This document shows, in pieces, positions 26,195 to 35,189 of a stretch of 58,777 nt of DNA (positions within the stretch are counted from its first letter, which is position 1; each line of letters starts with the position of its first letter). The translations under genes were made by a program, and so were the position numbers. This DNA is from Roseivivax sediminis. GTDB lineage: Bacteria > Pseudomonadota > Alphaproteobacteria > Rhodobacterales > Rhodobacteraceae. The stretch is from contig NZ_FOMS01000018.1 in assembly GCF_900112685.1 (NCBI RefSeq), positions 1 to 58,777 of the forward strand, read 5' to 3'. Under the pieces are notes generated by a model. The model did not search any database. It was not told where the DNA came from and saw nothing but the letters and a program-made list of their open reading frames with translations.

Positions 26195-26312
26195 GGGCGG
26201 TGCGGGGCGGGCGGTTCGGGCTGCCCGCCCTTGCAACATGGGGCGTGCTGATCCATCTAGCGCTGCAAAGCGACAAGGTGCCCCGGACCCTCACGCACAA
26301 AGGACAACGGCC

Positions 26313-27242
26313 ATGATCGAACTCGGCGGAACGCAACCCCAGCCGCAGGGCGGCGGCGACCTCATCAAGGACGTCTCGGAAGCCACCTTCATGAAGGACG
26401 TGGTCGAGGCCTCGCAGGAGGTGCCGGTCATCGTCGACTTCTGGGCGCCGTGGTGCGGGCCCTGCAAGACGCTCGGGCCGATGCTCGAGGATGCCGTGAA
26501 GGCCGCCAGGGGCGCGGTGAAGATGGCCAAGGTCAATGTCGACGAGGCCCAGCAGATCGCCGCGCAGCTGCGCATCCAGTCGATCCCGACGGTCTACGCC
26601 TTCTACCAGGGCCAGCCCGTCGACGGCTTCCAGGGCGCGGTGCAGCAATCGGAGATCAAGGCCTTCGTCGACCGGCTGGTGCAGCAGGCGGGCGGCGCCG
26701 GCGCCGCCGAGGGCGACGGCCTCGACGAGGCGCTGACCGCGGCCGAGGAGATGGTCGAGAAGGGCGAGACGAACGACGCCCTGCAGGTCTACCAGGCGAT
26801 CCTCGGCGAGGACGAGAAGAACGCCCGCGCCTATGGCGGGCTGGTCAAGACGCTCGTCGCGATGGGATCGGTCGACCAGGCCGAGTCGGTTCTGAACGGC
26901 GCCCCGGCGGAGATCGCCACGGCGCCCGAGCTCGAGGCCGCGCACGCGCAGATCGCGCTCGCCCGGCAGGCCGAGAACGCCGGCCCGGTGGCCGATCTGC
27001 AGGCGAAGGTGGAGGCGAACCCGGACGACCACCAGGCGCGCTACGATCTCGCGCAGGCGCTGCAGGCTGCGGGGCGCACCGAAGAGGCCGTGGATCAGCT
27101 GCTGGAGCTGTTCCGGCGCGAAAAGGAGTGGAACGACGGGGCCGCGAAAACTCTGCTCTTCACCATCTTCGACGCGCTGAAACCGAACGATCCCATCGTG
27201 TTGAACGGGCGGCGAAAACTGTCTTCGATGATATTTGCCTGA
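26313..27242 (+). CDS. Thioredoxin-TPR protein, CnoX/YbbN type
   Basis: 309 residues. An N-terminal thioredoxin domain has an intact WCGPC active site (VIVDFWAPWCGPCKTLGPML) and SIPTVYAF with the cis-Pro. From ~residue 130 the protein is TPR-like (ALTAAEEMVEKGETNDALQVYQAIL, then ARYDLAQALQAAGRTEEAVDQLLEL). Family members act as redox-protective co-chaperones for GroEL. ATG 26313 has AAAGGA upstream. The Lon-substrate-domain gene follows after 28 nt, and the three genes to 28094 probably form an operon. Confidence 0.92.
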   Translation: MIELGGTQPQPQGGGDLIKDVSEATFMKDVVEASQEVPVIVDFWAPWCGPCKTLGPMLEDAVKAARGAVKMAKVNVDEAQQIAAQLRIQSIPTVYAFYQGQPVDGFQGAVQQSEIKAFVDRLVQQAGGAGAAEGDGLDEALTAAEEMVEKGETNDALQVYQAILGEDEKNARAYGGLVKTLVAMGSVDQAESVLNGAPAEIATAPELEAAHAQIALARQAENAGPVADLQAKVEANPDDHQARYDLAQALQAAGRTEEAVDQLLELFRREKEWNDGAAKTLLFTIFDALKPNDPIVLNGRRKLSSMIFA

Positions 27243-27270
27243 GGGGGGCGATGGGCTAGCTGGCAAAGCC

Positions 27271-27915
27271 ATGAGCCGGATGCCTGACCTGCCCGACGTG
27301 ATTCCGATCTTTCCGCTGCCCGGGGCGCTCATGCTGCCCCGCGCGCGGCTGCCGCTGCACCTGTTCGAGCCGCGTTACCTGGCGATGCTCGACGATTGCC
27401 TGAAGACCGAGTCGCGGCTGATCGGCATGGTGCAGCCGGCGCCGACCGCCAATGACCGCGAGGCGCTGCACCGGATCGGCTGCGCCGGCCGCGTCACCCA
27501 GTTCTCGGAGACCGAGGACGGGCGCTACATGATCACCCTGACCGGGATCTCGCGATTCCGGGTCGAGAACGAGGTCGACGGCTTCACGCCCTACCGGCGC
27601 TGCGCTGTGAAGTGGGACGGGTTCGAGGCCGACCGCGGCGGACCGGAAAGCGACGATGCCTTCGCTCGCGCCAAGTTTCTCAAGCTCCTGGATCGCTATT
27701 TCGAGGTGCGCAACCTGTCGGCGGACTGGGAGACGTTGAAGGAGGCCGACGACGAGCTCCTGATCAACTCGCTTTCGATGCTTCTGGATTTCGACCCCGA
27801 GGACAAGCAGGCGCTCCTGGAGGCGCCGTCGCTGATGACCCGGCGCGAGACGCTGGTCACGCTGATCGAATACGCGCTGCGCGGGGGCGGCGGGAACGAG
27901 GGGACGCTGCAATGA
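27271..27915 (+). CDS. LON substrate-binding-domain protein (peptidase S16-like)
   Basis: 214 residues consisting only of the Lon N-terminal domain: [34 protein letters not shown], then [29 protein letters not shown]. No AAA or protease part is present, as in stand-alone members. The function is probably substrate or partner binding. The start is ATG at 27271 or 27280; neither has a strong ribosome site. It overlaps the next gene by ATGA. Confidence 0.92.
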   Translation: MSRMPDLPDVIPIFPLPGALMLPRARLPLHLFEPRYLAMLDDCLKTESRLIGMVQPAPTANDREALHRIGCAGRVTQFSETEDGRYMITLTGISRFRVENEVDGFTPYRRCAVKWDGFEADRGGPESDDAFARAKFLKLLDRYFEVRNLSADWETLKEADDELLINSLSMLLDFDPEDKQALLEAPSLMTRRETLVTLIEYALRGGGGNEGTLQ

Positions 27916-28094
27916 CCGAAAGGACGGGCGCCGACAGGCGGATGCTGGAGGCGCTGGTCTGCCCGGTGTCGCATACCACGCTGGAATACGACACCGAGCG
28001 GCAGGAGCTGATCAGCCGCCGCGCCAACCTTGCCTTCCCGATCCGCGACGGGATTCCGGTGATGCTGCGGGACGAGGCGCGGGTGCTCGACTGA
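27912..28094 (+). CDS. Trm112-family protein (YcaR type)
   Basis: 60 residues: [19 protein letters not shown], then [20 protein letters not shown], the pattern of the Trm112/YcaR family. In eukaryotes and archaea Trm112 activates methyltransferases; the bacterial role is not settled. Only one of the usual zinc Cys residues remains. It starts in a 4-nt ATGA overlap with the upstream stop, so translation is coupled. Confidence 0.92.
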   Translation: MTERTGADRRMLEALVCPVSHTTLEYDTERQELISRRANLAFPIRDGIPVMLRDEARVLD

Positions 28095-28136
28095 GGACGT
28101 GCCGCTCTCACCGAGGCGCCGGCGGAGAGTGCCGGA

Positions 28137-28189
28137 GCGGGGGCCAGCCCCCGCACCCCCGGAGTACTTGGAACGAGAAGAAAGGGGGC
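28137..28189 (-). repeat. GAGTATTT-type intergenic repeat, copy R5 (reverse)
   Basis: A hairpin (GCGGGGG with CCCCCGC) followed by CACCCCCGGAGTACTTGGAACGAGAAGAAAG. It lies 42 nt after the Trm112 stop codon, in reverse orientation to R1-R4. Confidence 0.75.
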
Positions 28190-28328
28190 GTCCGGTCCGG
28201 CGTGGGTCGCCCGGCGGCGAAGGCGCCGGGGCCGTGACGCCGCGTTCGAGTTGTCGCGGCGACGGGGCGTTGGCACTTTGGGCTGGCAGGGGGCGCGGTG
28301 CGCCCCGGACCCGTTGGAGGAGCAGACG

Positions 28329-30044
28329 ATGGCCTATCGCGCGCCGGTGGACGAGTTTCGGTTCATGTTCGATCACGTGGTCGACCTGGCGGCGGTAACC
28401 GCCGAGGCGCGCTTCGCGGAGGCCACGCCCGACACGGTCGAGGCGGTGCTGACCGAAGCCGGCCGGGTCTGCGACGAGGTGCTGGCGCCCACGCGCCGGG
28501 ACGGGGACCTGAGCGCCGCGCGGCTCGAGAACGGCGTGGTGCGGACCTCGCCGGGCTTCGACGGCGCCTACCGCGCCATCGCCGAGGGCGGCTGGGTCGC
28601 CGTCTCGGCCGGGGAGGCGCAGGGCGGCATGGGCCTGCCCGCGGCGCTGACCACCGCGATCAACGACATGATGTCGGGCGCGAACCTCGCGCTGCAGCTC
28701 TGCCCGCTGCTGACGCAGGGGCAGATCGAGGCGCTGGAGCATCACGCCAGCGCGGAGATGCAGGCGCTTTACCTGCCCAAGCTGATCTCGGGCGAGTGGA
28801 CCGGGACGATGAACCTCACCGAGGCGCAGGCCGGATCGGATGTCGGCGCGCTGCGCAGCCGGGCGGAGCCGGAGGACGACGGCAGCTACCGGATCTCGGG
28901 GCAGAAGATCTACATCTCCTGGGGCGATCACGACCTGGCGGAGAACGTGTGCCACCTGGTGCTGGCGCGGCTGCCGGGGGCGGAGGCCGGGACAAGGGGG
29001 ATCAGCCTCTTCATGGTGCCGAAGTACCTGCCGAAGGAGGATGGCAGCGTCGGGGCGGCCAACGGCGTGCGGACGGTCAGCCTAGAGCACAAGATGGGGC
29101 TGCACGGCTCGCCCACGGCGGTGCTGTCCTTCGAGGACGCGAAGGGCTGGCTCGTGGGGCCGGAGCATGGCGGCATGAAGGCGATGTTCACGATGATGAA
29201 CAACGCGCGGCTCGGCGTCGGGGCGCAGGGCATCGGCGTGGCCGAGGGCGCCTACCAGCACGCGCTGGCCTACGCGATGGACCGAACGCAGGGCCGCTCG
29301 CCGGTCGAGAACGGCACCGGCAGCATCGTCGATCATGCCGATGTGCGGCGGATGCTGGCGACGATGAAGGCGGAGATCTTCGCGGCGCGCGCCATCGCCA
29401 TGGCCTGCGCGGTGGCGATCGACCGCGGGCGGGGCGCCGGAGGGGCGGAGGCGCAGGCGCGCGCGGCGCTGCTGACGCCGATCGCCAAGGCCTTCGGCAC
29501 CGAGACCGGCATCGCGGTGTCGGACCTCGGCATCCAGGTGCACGGCGGCATGGGCTTCGTGGAGGAGACCGGCGCGGCGCAATTCCTGCGCGACGTGCGC
29601 GTGACCTCGATCTACGAGGGCACCAACGGCATCCAGGCGATGGACCTCGTGGCGCGCAAGATGGCCGATGGCGGCGAGGCGGCGTTCGCGCTCCTCGACG
29701 AGGTCGAGGCCTTTGCGGAAACCGCGAGAGAACACCTGCCGGACCTCGCCGCGCCGGTGTGGGAGGCGGCGGAAACCCTGCGCGAGACGGTCGAATGGCT
29801 GGTCGGGCAGGGCGATCTCAATGCGCGCTTTGCCGGGTCCATGCCGTTCCTGAAAGGGTTCGCCCGGGTGCTGGGCGGGTACTACCACCTGCGCGCGGCA
29901 GTGGCCGAGAGCGGCGGCGCGCGCGAGCGGCTGGCGCGGTTCTATATCATGCGGCTTCTGCCGGAACATGCGGGGCTCTTGGCCCATGCGCGGGCCGGGG
30001 CGGAGGATCTCTATGCGCTGACGCCGGACGACCTGGCGGCGTGA
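28329..30044 (+). CDS. Acyl-CoA dehydrogenase (large, DmdC-like)
   Basis: 571 residues, the large ACAD form. The N-terminus AYRAPVDEFRFMFDHVVDLAAVTA, the FAD region TMNLTEAQAGSDVGALRSRA, GQKIYISWGDHD, and the catalytic-Glu region RVTSIYEGTNGIQAMDLVARK are all present. It would oxidise an acyl-CoA to enoyl-CoA with an ETF acceptor. Close relatives in marine Rhodobacterales are often named methylmercaptopropionyl-CoA dehydrogenase (DmdC), but the sequence does not settle the substrate. GGAGGAGCAG lies upstream of the ATG. Followed 2 nt later by MITE-like copy B. Confidence 0.92.
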   Translation: MAYRAPVDEFRFMFDHVVDLAAVTAEARFAEATPDTVEAVLTEAGRVCDEVLAPTRRDGDLSAARLENGVVRTSPGFDGAYRAIAEGGWVAVSAGEAQGGMGLPAALTTAINDMMSGANLALQLCPLLTQGQIEALEHHASAEMQALYLPKLISGEWTGTMNLTEAQAGSDVGALRSRAEPEDDGSYRISGQKIYISWGDHDLAENVCHLVLARLPGAEAGTRGISLFMVPKYLPKEDGSVGAANGVRTVSLEHKMGLHGSPTAVLSFEDAKGWLVGPEHGGMKAMFTMMNNARLGVGAQGIGVAEGAYQHALAYAMDRTQGRSPVENGTGSIVDHADVRRMLATMKAEIFAARAIAMACAVAIDRGRGAGGAEAQARAALLTPIAKAFGTETGIAVSDLGIQVHGGMGFVEETGAAQFLRDVRVTSIYEGTNGIQAMDLVARKMADGGEAAFALLDEVEAFAETAREHLPDLAAPVWEAAETLRETVEWLVGQGDLNARFAGSMPFLKGFARVLGGYYHLRAAVAESGGARERLARFYIMRLLPEHAGLLAHARAGAEDLYALTPDDLAA

Positions 30045-30045
30045 C

Positions 30046-30260
30046 GCCGGGCGCGCGGCGGACCGGGGGCTGGCGCTGCGCCGTTTGAGGTACGCGCTTT
30101 ATCCCGGCCAAGCCCCTCCGCAATCCGGACGTCGCGCAAGGATGACATCGCGCCAGACCGTCGGGCCGGTGCCGCCATCGTCGCTCGGACCGATGGCGCG
30201 ACGCTGGCGACCGCGCGCCCGGCACCTTCGGTGCTGTTCGGACGGGCAGTGCCTGGTTCG
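30046..30260 (+). repeat. MITE-like intergenic element, copy B
   Basis: It begins just after the dehydrogenase stop codon. It has the left end CGCCGGGCGCGCGG, the core GCTTTATCCCGGCCAAGCC-CTCCGCAATCCGGACGTCG-AAGGATGACATCGCGCCAGACC and the right end GCGCGCCCGGCACCTTCGGTGCTGTTCGG. An inner extra stretch (30160-30205) makes it the longest copy. It covers most of the 304-nt gap before the MBL gene; nothing else is seen there. Confidence 0.75.
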
Positions 30261-30348
30261 GCTGATGCAGACACATTCCGGCGGCCTCCGCGATGGACGG
30301 CCCCGCCGCGCTGTGCGAAGTCCCTGCGCAGCACGAAAAGGAGACCCC

Positions 30349-31413
30349 ATGAGCGACGGCATCCGGTATCCGTGGGCCGAGCCGCCCGCAGAGGGCGCGG
30401 CGGTGGAGGTGGCCGAGGGCGTCCTCTGGATGCGCCTGCCGCTGCCGATGAAGCTCGATCACGTCAACGTCTACGCGCTCGACGACGGCGATGGCTGGAC
30501 CATCCTCGATACCGGTTTTCATTCGCGCCGCGGCACGGCGATCTGGGAGCGATTGCTCGAAGGCCCGCTCGGCGGGCGGCCGGTGCGGCGGGTGATCGTC
30601 ACGCACCACCACCCCGACCATATCGGCAATGCCGGCTGGTTTCAGGAGCGGGGGGCGGAGCTGGTCACCACGCGCACCGCCTGGCTCTTCGCGCGGATGC
30701 TCACGCTCGACGAGCAGGACAGCCCGCCGGAAGAGACGCTGACCTTCTGGCGGCGTTGCGGCATGGACCCGGAGATTCTCGCGAGGCGCGCGGAGGAGCG
30801 GCCGTTCAACTTCGCCGATATCGTCCACCCGATGCCGCTGGGCTTCACCCGCGTGAAACAGGGCGATCGCATCCGCATTGGCGGGCGCGACTGGGACGTG
30901 CATATCGGCAATGGCCACGCCCCCGAACACGCGGCATTCTGGAGCCGGGACGACAACCTCGTCCTTGCCGGCGACCAGATCCTGCCGTCGATCAGCCCCA
31001 ACATCGGCGTCTACGCGACCCAGCCCGAGGCCGACCCGGTGGCCGACTGGCTGGAGGCCTGCGCCCGGCTGGAGACGCTGGCGCGGCCCGATCACCTGGT
31101 GCTCGGCGGACACAAGCTGCCGTTCACCGGGCTGCCGGTGCGGATGCGGCAACTGATCGACAACCACCACGGCGGGCTGGCGCGGCTCGAGGCGCATCTG
31201 GGGGCCGGGAAATCTGCCGGCGAATGTTTCCCGCCGCTGTTCAAGCGCACGATCGGGGAGGGCGAATACGGCCTCGCCCTGGTCGAGGCGGTGGCCCATT
31301 GCCTGCATCTGTGGCACGAGGGCCGGGCGGAGCGGACGCTGGGCGACGACGGCGCGTGGCGCTTTCGCGCCGCCGCCGCCGCGGCGGAGGGGTGCGCGGA
31401 ACGGTCCGCGTGA
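30349..31413 (+). CDS. MBL-fold metallo-hydrolase
   Basis: 354 residues. The metal motif is VTHHHPDHIGNAGW (H-x-H-x-D-H), preceded by WTILDTGF; further ligands are GHAPEHAAFW (His), LVLAGDQIL (Asp) and LVLGGHKLPF (His). The extended C-terminal part (around LIDNHHGGLARLEAHL) is typical of MBL hydrolases near acyl-CoA genes. A glyoxalase II-like thioesterase role is possible but unproven. The start has AAGGAG 6 nt upstream. Confidence 0.9.
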   Translation: MSDGIRYPWAEPPAEGAAVEVAEGVLWMRLPLPMKLDHVNVYALDDGDGWTILDTGFHSRRGTAIWERLLEGPLGGRPVRRVIVTHHHPDHIGNAGWFQERGAELVTTRTAWLFARMLTLDEQDSPPEETLTFWRRCGMDPEILARRAEERPFNFADIVHPMPLGFTRVKQGDRIRIGGRDWDVHIGNGHAPEHAAFWSRDDNLVLAGDQILPSISPNIGVYATQPEADPVADWLEACARLETLARPDHLVLGGHKLPFTGLPVRMRQLIDNHHGGLARLEAHLGAGKSAGECFPPLFKRTIGEGEYGLALVEAVAHCLHLWHEGRAERTLGDDGAWRFRAAAAAAEGCAERSA

Positions 31414-31473
31414 CAGGGCCGGAGGAATCGGCTAACTCGCTGCGCGAACACGACTGGCAGGGACTTGCGAGAC

Positions 31474-31608
31474 ATGGCTGAGCACAAGCACGGCGAGATG
31501 GACATCACCACCCAGAAGAAGACCTTCGACGGCTTCGTCACCTTCACCGTCCGTTCGGTCGTGGTGATCGCGGTTCTGGTCGTCCTGCTTGCCCTCGTCG
31601 GCGCCTGA
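31474..31608 (+). CDS. aa3-type cytochrome c oxidase subunit IV
   Basis: 44 residues, found by direct translation. MAEHKHGEMDITTQKKTFDGFV leads into one membrane span (VVVIAVLVVLLALVGA). This is the pattern of the bacterial aa3 oxidase subunit IV family, a small single-span subunit attached to subunit I. It stands apart from the other oxidase genes, as is common in alphaproteobacteria. The lipoprotein gene begins 10 nt later and may share its message. Confidence 0.9.
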   Translation: MAEHKHGEMDITTQKKTFDGFVTFTVRSVVVIAVLVVLLALVGA

Positions 31609-31618
31609 CACGGCGCCA

Positions 31619-32239
31619 ATGGCATTTCGGAGACTGATCGCCGCCGTTATGGCGGCGAGCTTCGTCGCGGGCTGCGCCACGACGAAATCCGGCCCCGACG
31701 CGCCGCCCGAGGCGGTGGCGCGCGCGGCCTACATGCATGACGGGCCGCCGGCGATCACGCTCTTCACGATGGTGTCCAACCGGTCGGGCGGGGGCGCGCA
31801 TTCCTCGCTGATGATCAACGGCTCGCAGCGCGTGGTCTTCGATCCGGCGGGCTCGGTGAGCCATCCGCAGATGATCGAGCGCGGCGACGTGATCTACGGC
31901 ATCAGCCCTCGGCTCGCCGAGCTTTACGAGAAGGCGCACGCGCGCGAGACCTACCACGTCGTCGTGCAGCGCAAGGAGGTGCCGCCCGAGGTCGCCGAGG
32001 CGGCGCTGGAGCGGGCGATGAATTACGGCACGGTGGCGCAGGGGCTGTGCACGCAGGCGGCGGGCAACGTCCTGGCGGGGCTGCCGGGCTTCGAATCGAT
32101 CCGGCCGACCTTCTTTCCGAACGGGCTGTCCAAGCAGTTCGGCGCGCTGCCCGGCGTGACGACGCGCAAGCGGTTCGAGAACGACAGCGACGACAAGAGC
32201 ATTGCCGTCAATGCCTATTTCGAGGACGGCGAAAGCTGA
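31619..32239 (+). CDS. Lipoprotein, possible permuted NlpC/P60-like (YaeF type) fold
   Basis: 206 residues. A lipoprotein signal (RRLIAAVMAASFVAGC; lipobox F-V-A-G-C) points to membrane anchoring. GGGAHSSLMI-x8-FDPAGSV resembles the His-containing start of circularly permuted NlpC/P60 domains, and NYGTVAQGLCTQAAGNVL the later Cys-containing helix. If so, His comes before Cys, as in YaeF-type hydrolases. This is by motif shape only; a non-catalytic lipoprotein is the alternative. It is next to oxidase subunit IV. Confidence 0.7.
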   Translation: MAFRRLIAAVMAASFVAGCATTKSGPDAPPEAVARAAYMHDGPPAITLFTMVSNRSGGGAHSSLMINGSQRVVFDPAGSVSHPQMIERGDVIYGISPRLAELYEKAHARETYHVVVQRKEVPPEVAEAALERAMNYGTVAQGLCTQAAGNVLAGLPGFESIRPTFFPNGLSKQFGALPGVTTRKRFENDSDDKSIAVNAYFEDGES

Positions 32240-32449
32240 GACGGTGGAATTGGCGGGACGTTCCAGGGTCTGCGACAGGCCCCGGAGGGTCGCCTCGCGC
32301 GCTGCGCCTCCGGCGTCTTTCCGATCACAAGCGAATCGAGTGGCAAGGTTTCGGGGCTGACACGGATGCGGCGCTCCGTGCCGGGATCGAGGCGCGGTGT
32401 TCCCGGGGGTCCGAAAGAAGGCGATCTGATCTTCGTCCGGGGCGGGGTG

Positions 32450-32776
32450 TCAGCCCACGATGTAGAGGCCGGTGGTCAGGACCACCGCCCCCGCCACCAT
32501 CGCCGCCAGCACGTTCTTGGTCAGGTACGCCATCGCGAGCGTCGCGGCGGCGGCGGCCAGGCGCACCGGGTCGGGTTCTCCGTCCGTTGCGGAGGGCCAG
32601 AGGACCAGCGGCGCCACCAGCGCCGGCAGGATCGCCGCGGCGGTGTAGCGCAGATGGCGCAGGAGCCAGGGCGGCAGCGGCCGGTCTCCGACGAGGCCGA
32701 GGAACGCGAAGCGCAAGGCGAAGCTGCCGATGCCGAGGCCGACGATCACGAGCCAGAGCGTGCCGGTATCGATCAT
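32450..32776 (-). CDS. azlD: AzlD-family small membrane subunit
   Basis: 108 residues, with four hydrophobic stretches (TLWLVIVGLGIGSFALRFAFL, YTAAAILPALVAPLVLW, AATLAMAYLTKNVLAAMVAG and so on). The pairing with AzlC immediately upstream is diagnostic. AzlCD exports branched-chain amino acids. It starts 31 nt after the azlC stop; both belong to one minus-strand operon. Confidence 0.9.
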   Translation of the reverse strand: MIDTGTLWLVIVGLGIGSFALRFAFLGLVGDRPLPPWLLRHLRYTAAAILPALVAPLVLWPSATDGEPDPVRLAAAAATLAMAYLTKNVLAAMVAGAVVLTTGLYIVG

Positions 32777-32807
32777 CGCGCGGTCCTTTCCTGCCGTCCG
32801 GGGCGTG

Positions 32808-33530
32808 TCATGCCGCTTCCTCCGGGGCTGCGCGACGCTCGATCACCAGCTCCACCTGCGCGCCGGTCATCATGCCTGCAATGCCGCCGACGATGAGGCC
32901 GAGGTTGTAGGGCAGCCAGGCGAAGGCCAGCGACACGCCCGCCGCCACCAGCGCCGCGGCGATATGCGCCGGGGTGCGCAGCATCGGCCCGATCATCGCC
33001 AGGAACGCCACCGGCACCGCGAAATCGAGACCCATATCGGTGGGGATCGCCGCGCCGGCCCAGGCCCCGGCCAGCGTGAAGAGGTACCATGGCAGGCAGA
33101 TCGGCGTGACGGTCCCGAGGAAATAGGAGAATTTCTCGCCCACGCCCATCTCGCGCCGTTCGAATTCCAGGCTGGAGAGCGCGTAGGTCTGGTCGACGAG
33201 GAAATAGGCGGTGAGCGCGCGTTTCCAGACCGGCAGGTGCCCCAGATGCGGGGTGATGGAGGCCGAGTACATCGCCATGCGCAGGTTCACGGCGAGCGCC
33301 GAGACGAGCACCACGATCGTCGGGGCGTGGTCGGTCATCAGGTGCAGCGCGGTGAACTGCGCCGCCCCCGCGATCACCGCGACGGAAAAGGCGACGGCGT
33401 CGAGGACCGACAGCCCTGCCTCGGCGGAGATCACCCCGAAGAGCAACCCGAACGGCGCGATCACCGCGAGGAAGGGCAGGCCGTCGATCACGCCCCGCAG
33501 GTAAGGTGACTTTACGCCGCGCGTCGTCAT
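32808..33530 (-). CDS. azlC: AzlC-family branched-chain amino acid permease
   Basis: 240 residues. DGLPFLAVIAPFGLLFGVISAEAGLS and AGAAQFTALHLM match the conserved AzlC start; NLRMAMYSASITPHLGHLP is another family block, and several membrane spans follow. With AzlD it forms an exporter for leucine-type amino acids. It is divergent from fdhD, with only 50 nt between start codons. Confidence 0.92.
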   Translation of the reverse strand: MTTRGVKSPYLRGVIDGLPFLAVIAPFGLLFGVISAEAGLSVLDAVAFSVAVIAGAAQFTALHLMTDHAPTIVVLVSALAVNLRMAMYSASITPHLGHLPVWKRALTAYFLVDQTYALSSLEFERREMGVGEKFSYFLGTVTPICLPWYLFTLAGAWAGAAIPTDMGLDFAVPVAFLAMIGPMLRTPAHIAAALVAAGVSLAFAWLPYNLGLIVGGIAGMMTGAQVELVIERRAAPEEAA

Positions 33531-33580
33531 GGCTACCTCTTCGTCACTTGCGTGCCGTAGCTAGAGCGCGCGGGAGGGAG

Positions 33581-34480
33581 ATGCAATTGACCGCACCCGA
33601 AGAGAACGGCCCCGACGCGGGCGGCTACGTCATCGCGCCCGATCCCAAGGCGCCGCGCCTGACGCGCGCGGTGACCGGCGCCGACCAGAGCGGCGAGGCC
33701 ACGGAAATCGCCGTGGTGGAGGAACGCCCCCTGACGATCTTCCTCAACGGGCAGGAGATCGTCACGGCGATGACCATCGGGGATTATCCCGACTACCTCG
33801 CCGTGGGGTTCCTCAGGAACCAGGGCATGCTCGCCGACGGCGAGGAGATCACCGGGATCTCCTACGACGAGGAGCTGGAGACCGTGGTGGTGCGCACCGC
33901 CTCGGCCACCACCTACGAGGAGAAGGTGAAGAAGAAGACCCGCACCTCGGGCTGCGCCGTTGGCACGGTCTTCGGCGACATGATGGAGGGGCTTGCCGGC
34001 GTGACGCTGCCGCAGGCGGAGCTTCGGACCTCGTGGCTTTACGCGCTGTCGCAGCGGATCAACACGACGCCGTCGCTGTATCTCGAGGCCGGGGCGATCC
34101 ACGGCACGGTGCTGTGCAAGGAGGATCGCCCGCTGGTCTACATGGAGGATGTCGGCCGCCACAACGCGGTGGACAAGATCGCCGGCTGGATGGTGCTGGA
34201 GGGCGTGTCGCCGGACGACAAGATCCTCTACACGACCGGGCGGCTGACCTCGGAGATGGTGATCAAGACGGCGCTGATGGGGATCCCGGCGCTCGCCTCG
34301 CGGTCGGGCTTCACCGCCTGGGGGGTGGAGATCGCGCGCGAGGTCGGGCTGACGCTGGTCGGCCGGTTGCGGGGCAAGCGTTTCGTGTGCCTGGCCGGAG
34401 AGGACCGGCTGGTGCGCGACGCCGACCCCGGCAGCGTGCCCGACGAGGCGAAGAAATCGGGCCGGAAGGGCGGCGCATGA
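33581..34480 (+). CDS. fdhD: Formate dehydrogenase accessory sulfurtransferase FdhD
   Basis: 299 residues. ERPLTIFLNGQEIVTAMTIGDYPDYLAVGFL and LVYMEDVGRHNAVDKIAGWMV are family blocks. FdhD passes sulfur from IscS to the molybdenum cofactor of formate dehydrogenase. E. coli FdhD has a C-x-x-C loop; here the matching segment (TSGCAVGTVFG) keeps one Cys. GGGAGGGAG sits just upstream of the ATG at 33581. First gene of the Moco cluster, though MITE-like copy C separates it from the next gene. Confidence 0.93.
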   Translation: MQLTAPEENGPDAGGYVIAPDPKAPRLTRAVTGADQSGEATEIAVVEERPLTIFLNGQEIVTAMTIGDYPDYLAVGFLRNQGMLADGEEITGISYDEELETVVVRTASATTYEEKVKKKTRTSGCAVGTVFGDMMEGLAGVTLPQAELRTSWLYALSQRINTTPSLYLEAGAIHGTVLCKEDRPLVYMEDVGRHNAVDKIAGWMVLEGVSPDDKILYTTGRLTSEMVIKTALMGIPALASRSGFTAWGVEIAREVGLTLVGRLRGKRFVCLAGEDRLVRDADPGSVPDEAKKSGRKGGA

Positions 34481-34568
34481 GACCGGGCGGCAATTGTGCG
34501 GCGCCGGTGCGGCAGTTCGGTGAGCGTGTCCGGAACGCCGGGCGCGACGCCTCCCGCCTGTCCGGGTG

Positions 34569-34749
34569 GAGCAACGCGCTGATCGCCCGAACAGCGCCGA
34601 AGGCGCCGGGCGCGCGCCGACCCGCCCCCCGGGTCGGCGCGATGTCACCCTTGTGCTGCGTTCGTGATGCGGAGGAGCATGGCCGGGATGAAGCGCTGAC
34701 CTCGGAGCGTGTGGCGCCCACCCGCGGGACGGCGCGCGCCCGGCAGCCC
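34569..34749 (-). repeat. MITE-like intergenic element, copy C (reverse)
   Basis: On the minus strand it reads like copies A, B and D: GCTTCATCCCGGCCATGC, CTCCGCATCACGAACG, AAGGGTGACATCGCGCC, then GCGCCTTCGGCGCTGTTCGGGCGATCAGCG. GGGCGCGCGCCG-type ends are inverted. It fills most of the 292-nt gap inside the Moco cluster. Confidence 0.75.
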
Positions 34750-34772
34750 TTGGCAGCCGGCGGAGGTCGCAC

Positions 34773-35189
34773 ATGACCGCGCCGATGAAGATCTCCGAGG
34801 TGCAGGCGGTGGCGGTGGCCGAGGCGCGGCGGTTCATCGCCGAGCGGCAGCGCGGCGACTGGCACTCGGTCGCCTCGGTGGTGCTGACCGCCTCGGGCGG
34901 GCGCTTCGTGGGCATGAACCTCGACAGCACGCTGCCGCGCGCGAGCGTCTGCGCCGAGCCGGTGGCGCTGGGCATGGCGATGGCCGCCGATCCGGACGAC
35001 CGCGTGACCTTCGTCGCCGCGGTCAACCGCCGGGGCGAGGTGATCCCGCCCTGCGGGCCGTGCCGGGAGCTGATGCTCGACTACGCGCCGCATGCGGAGG
35101 TCGCGTTGCCGGGGGGCGGCGACTTCGTCACCCTGCCGATGCGGGAGCTGATGCCGACCGCCTTCAAGCACGACCGGAGGAAGCCGTGA
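34773..35189 (+). CDS. Cytidine deaminase-like protein
   Basis: 138 residues. The zinc and catalytic motifs of small tetrameric cytidine/blasticidin deaminases are present: RASVCAEPVALGMA (C-A-E) and PPCGPCRELMLDYAP (PC-x-x-C). It should deaminate cytidine or a similar base or nucleoside. GGAGG lies upstream of ATG 34773. Its stop overlaps mobA by GTGA. Why a deaminase is coupled to cofactor genes is unclear; nucleotide salvage or a role tied to the cofactor are both possible. Confidence 0.85.
   Translation: MTAPMKISEVQAVAVAEARRFIAERQRGDWHSVASVVLTASGGRFVGMNLDSTLPRASVCAEPVALGMAMAADPDDRVTFVAAVNRRGEVIPPCGPCRELMLDYAPHAEVALPGGGDFVTLPMRELMPTAFKHDRRKP

Noticed and set aside
27696-28955. 419-codon antisense frame across three genes and a repeat
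   Set aside because: Spans gene boundaries and repeat R5; a GC artefact.
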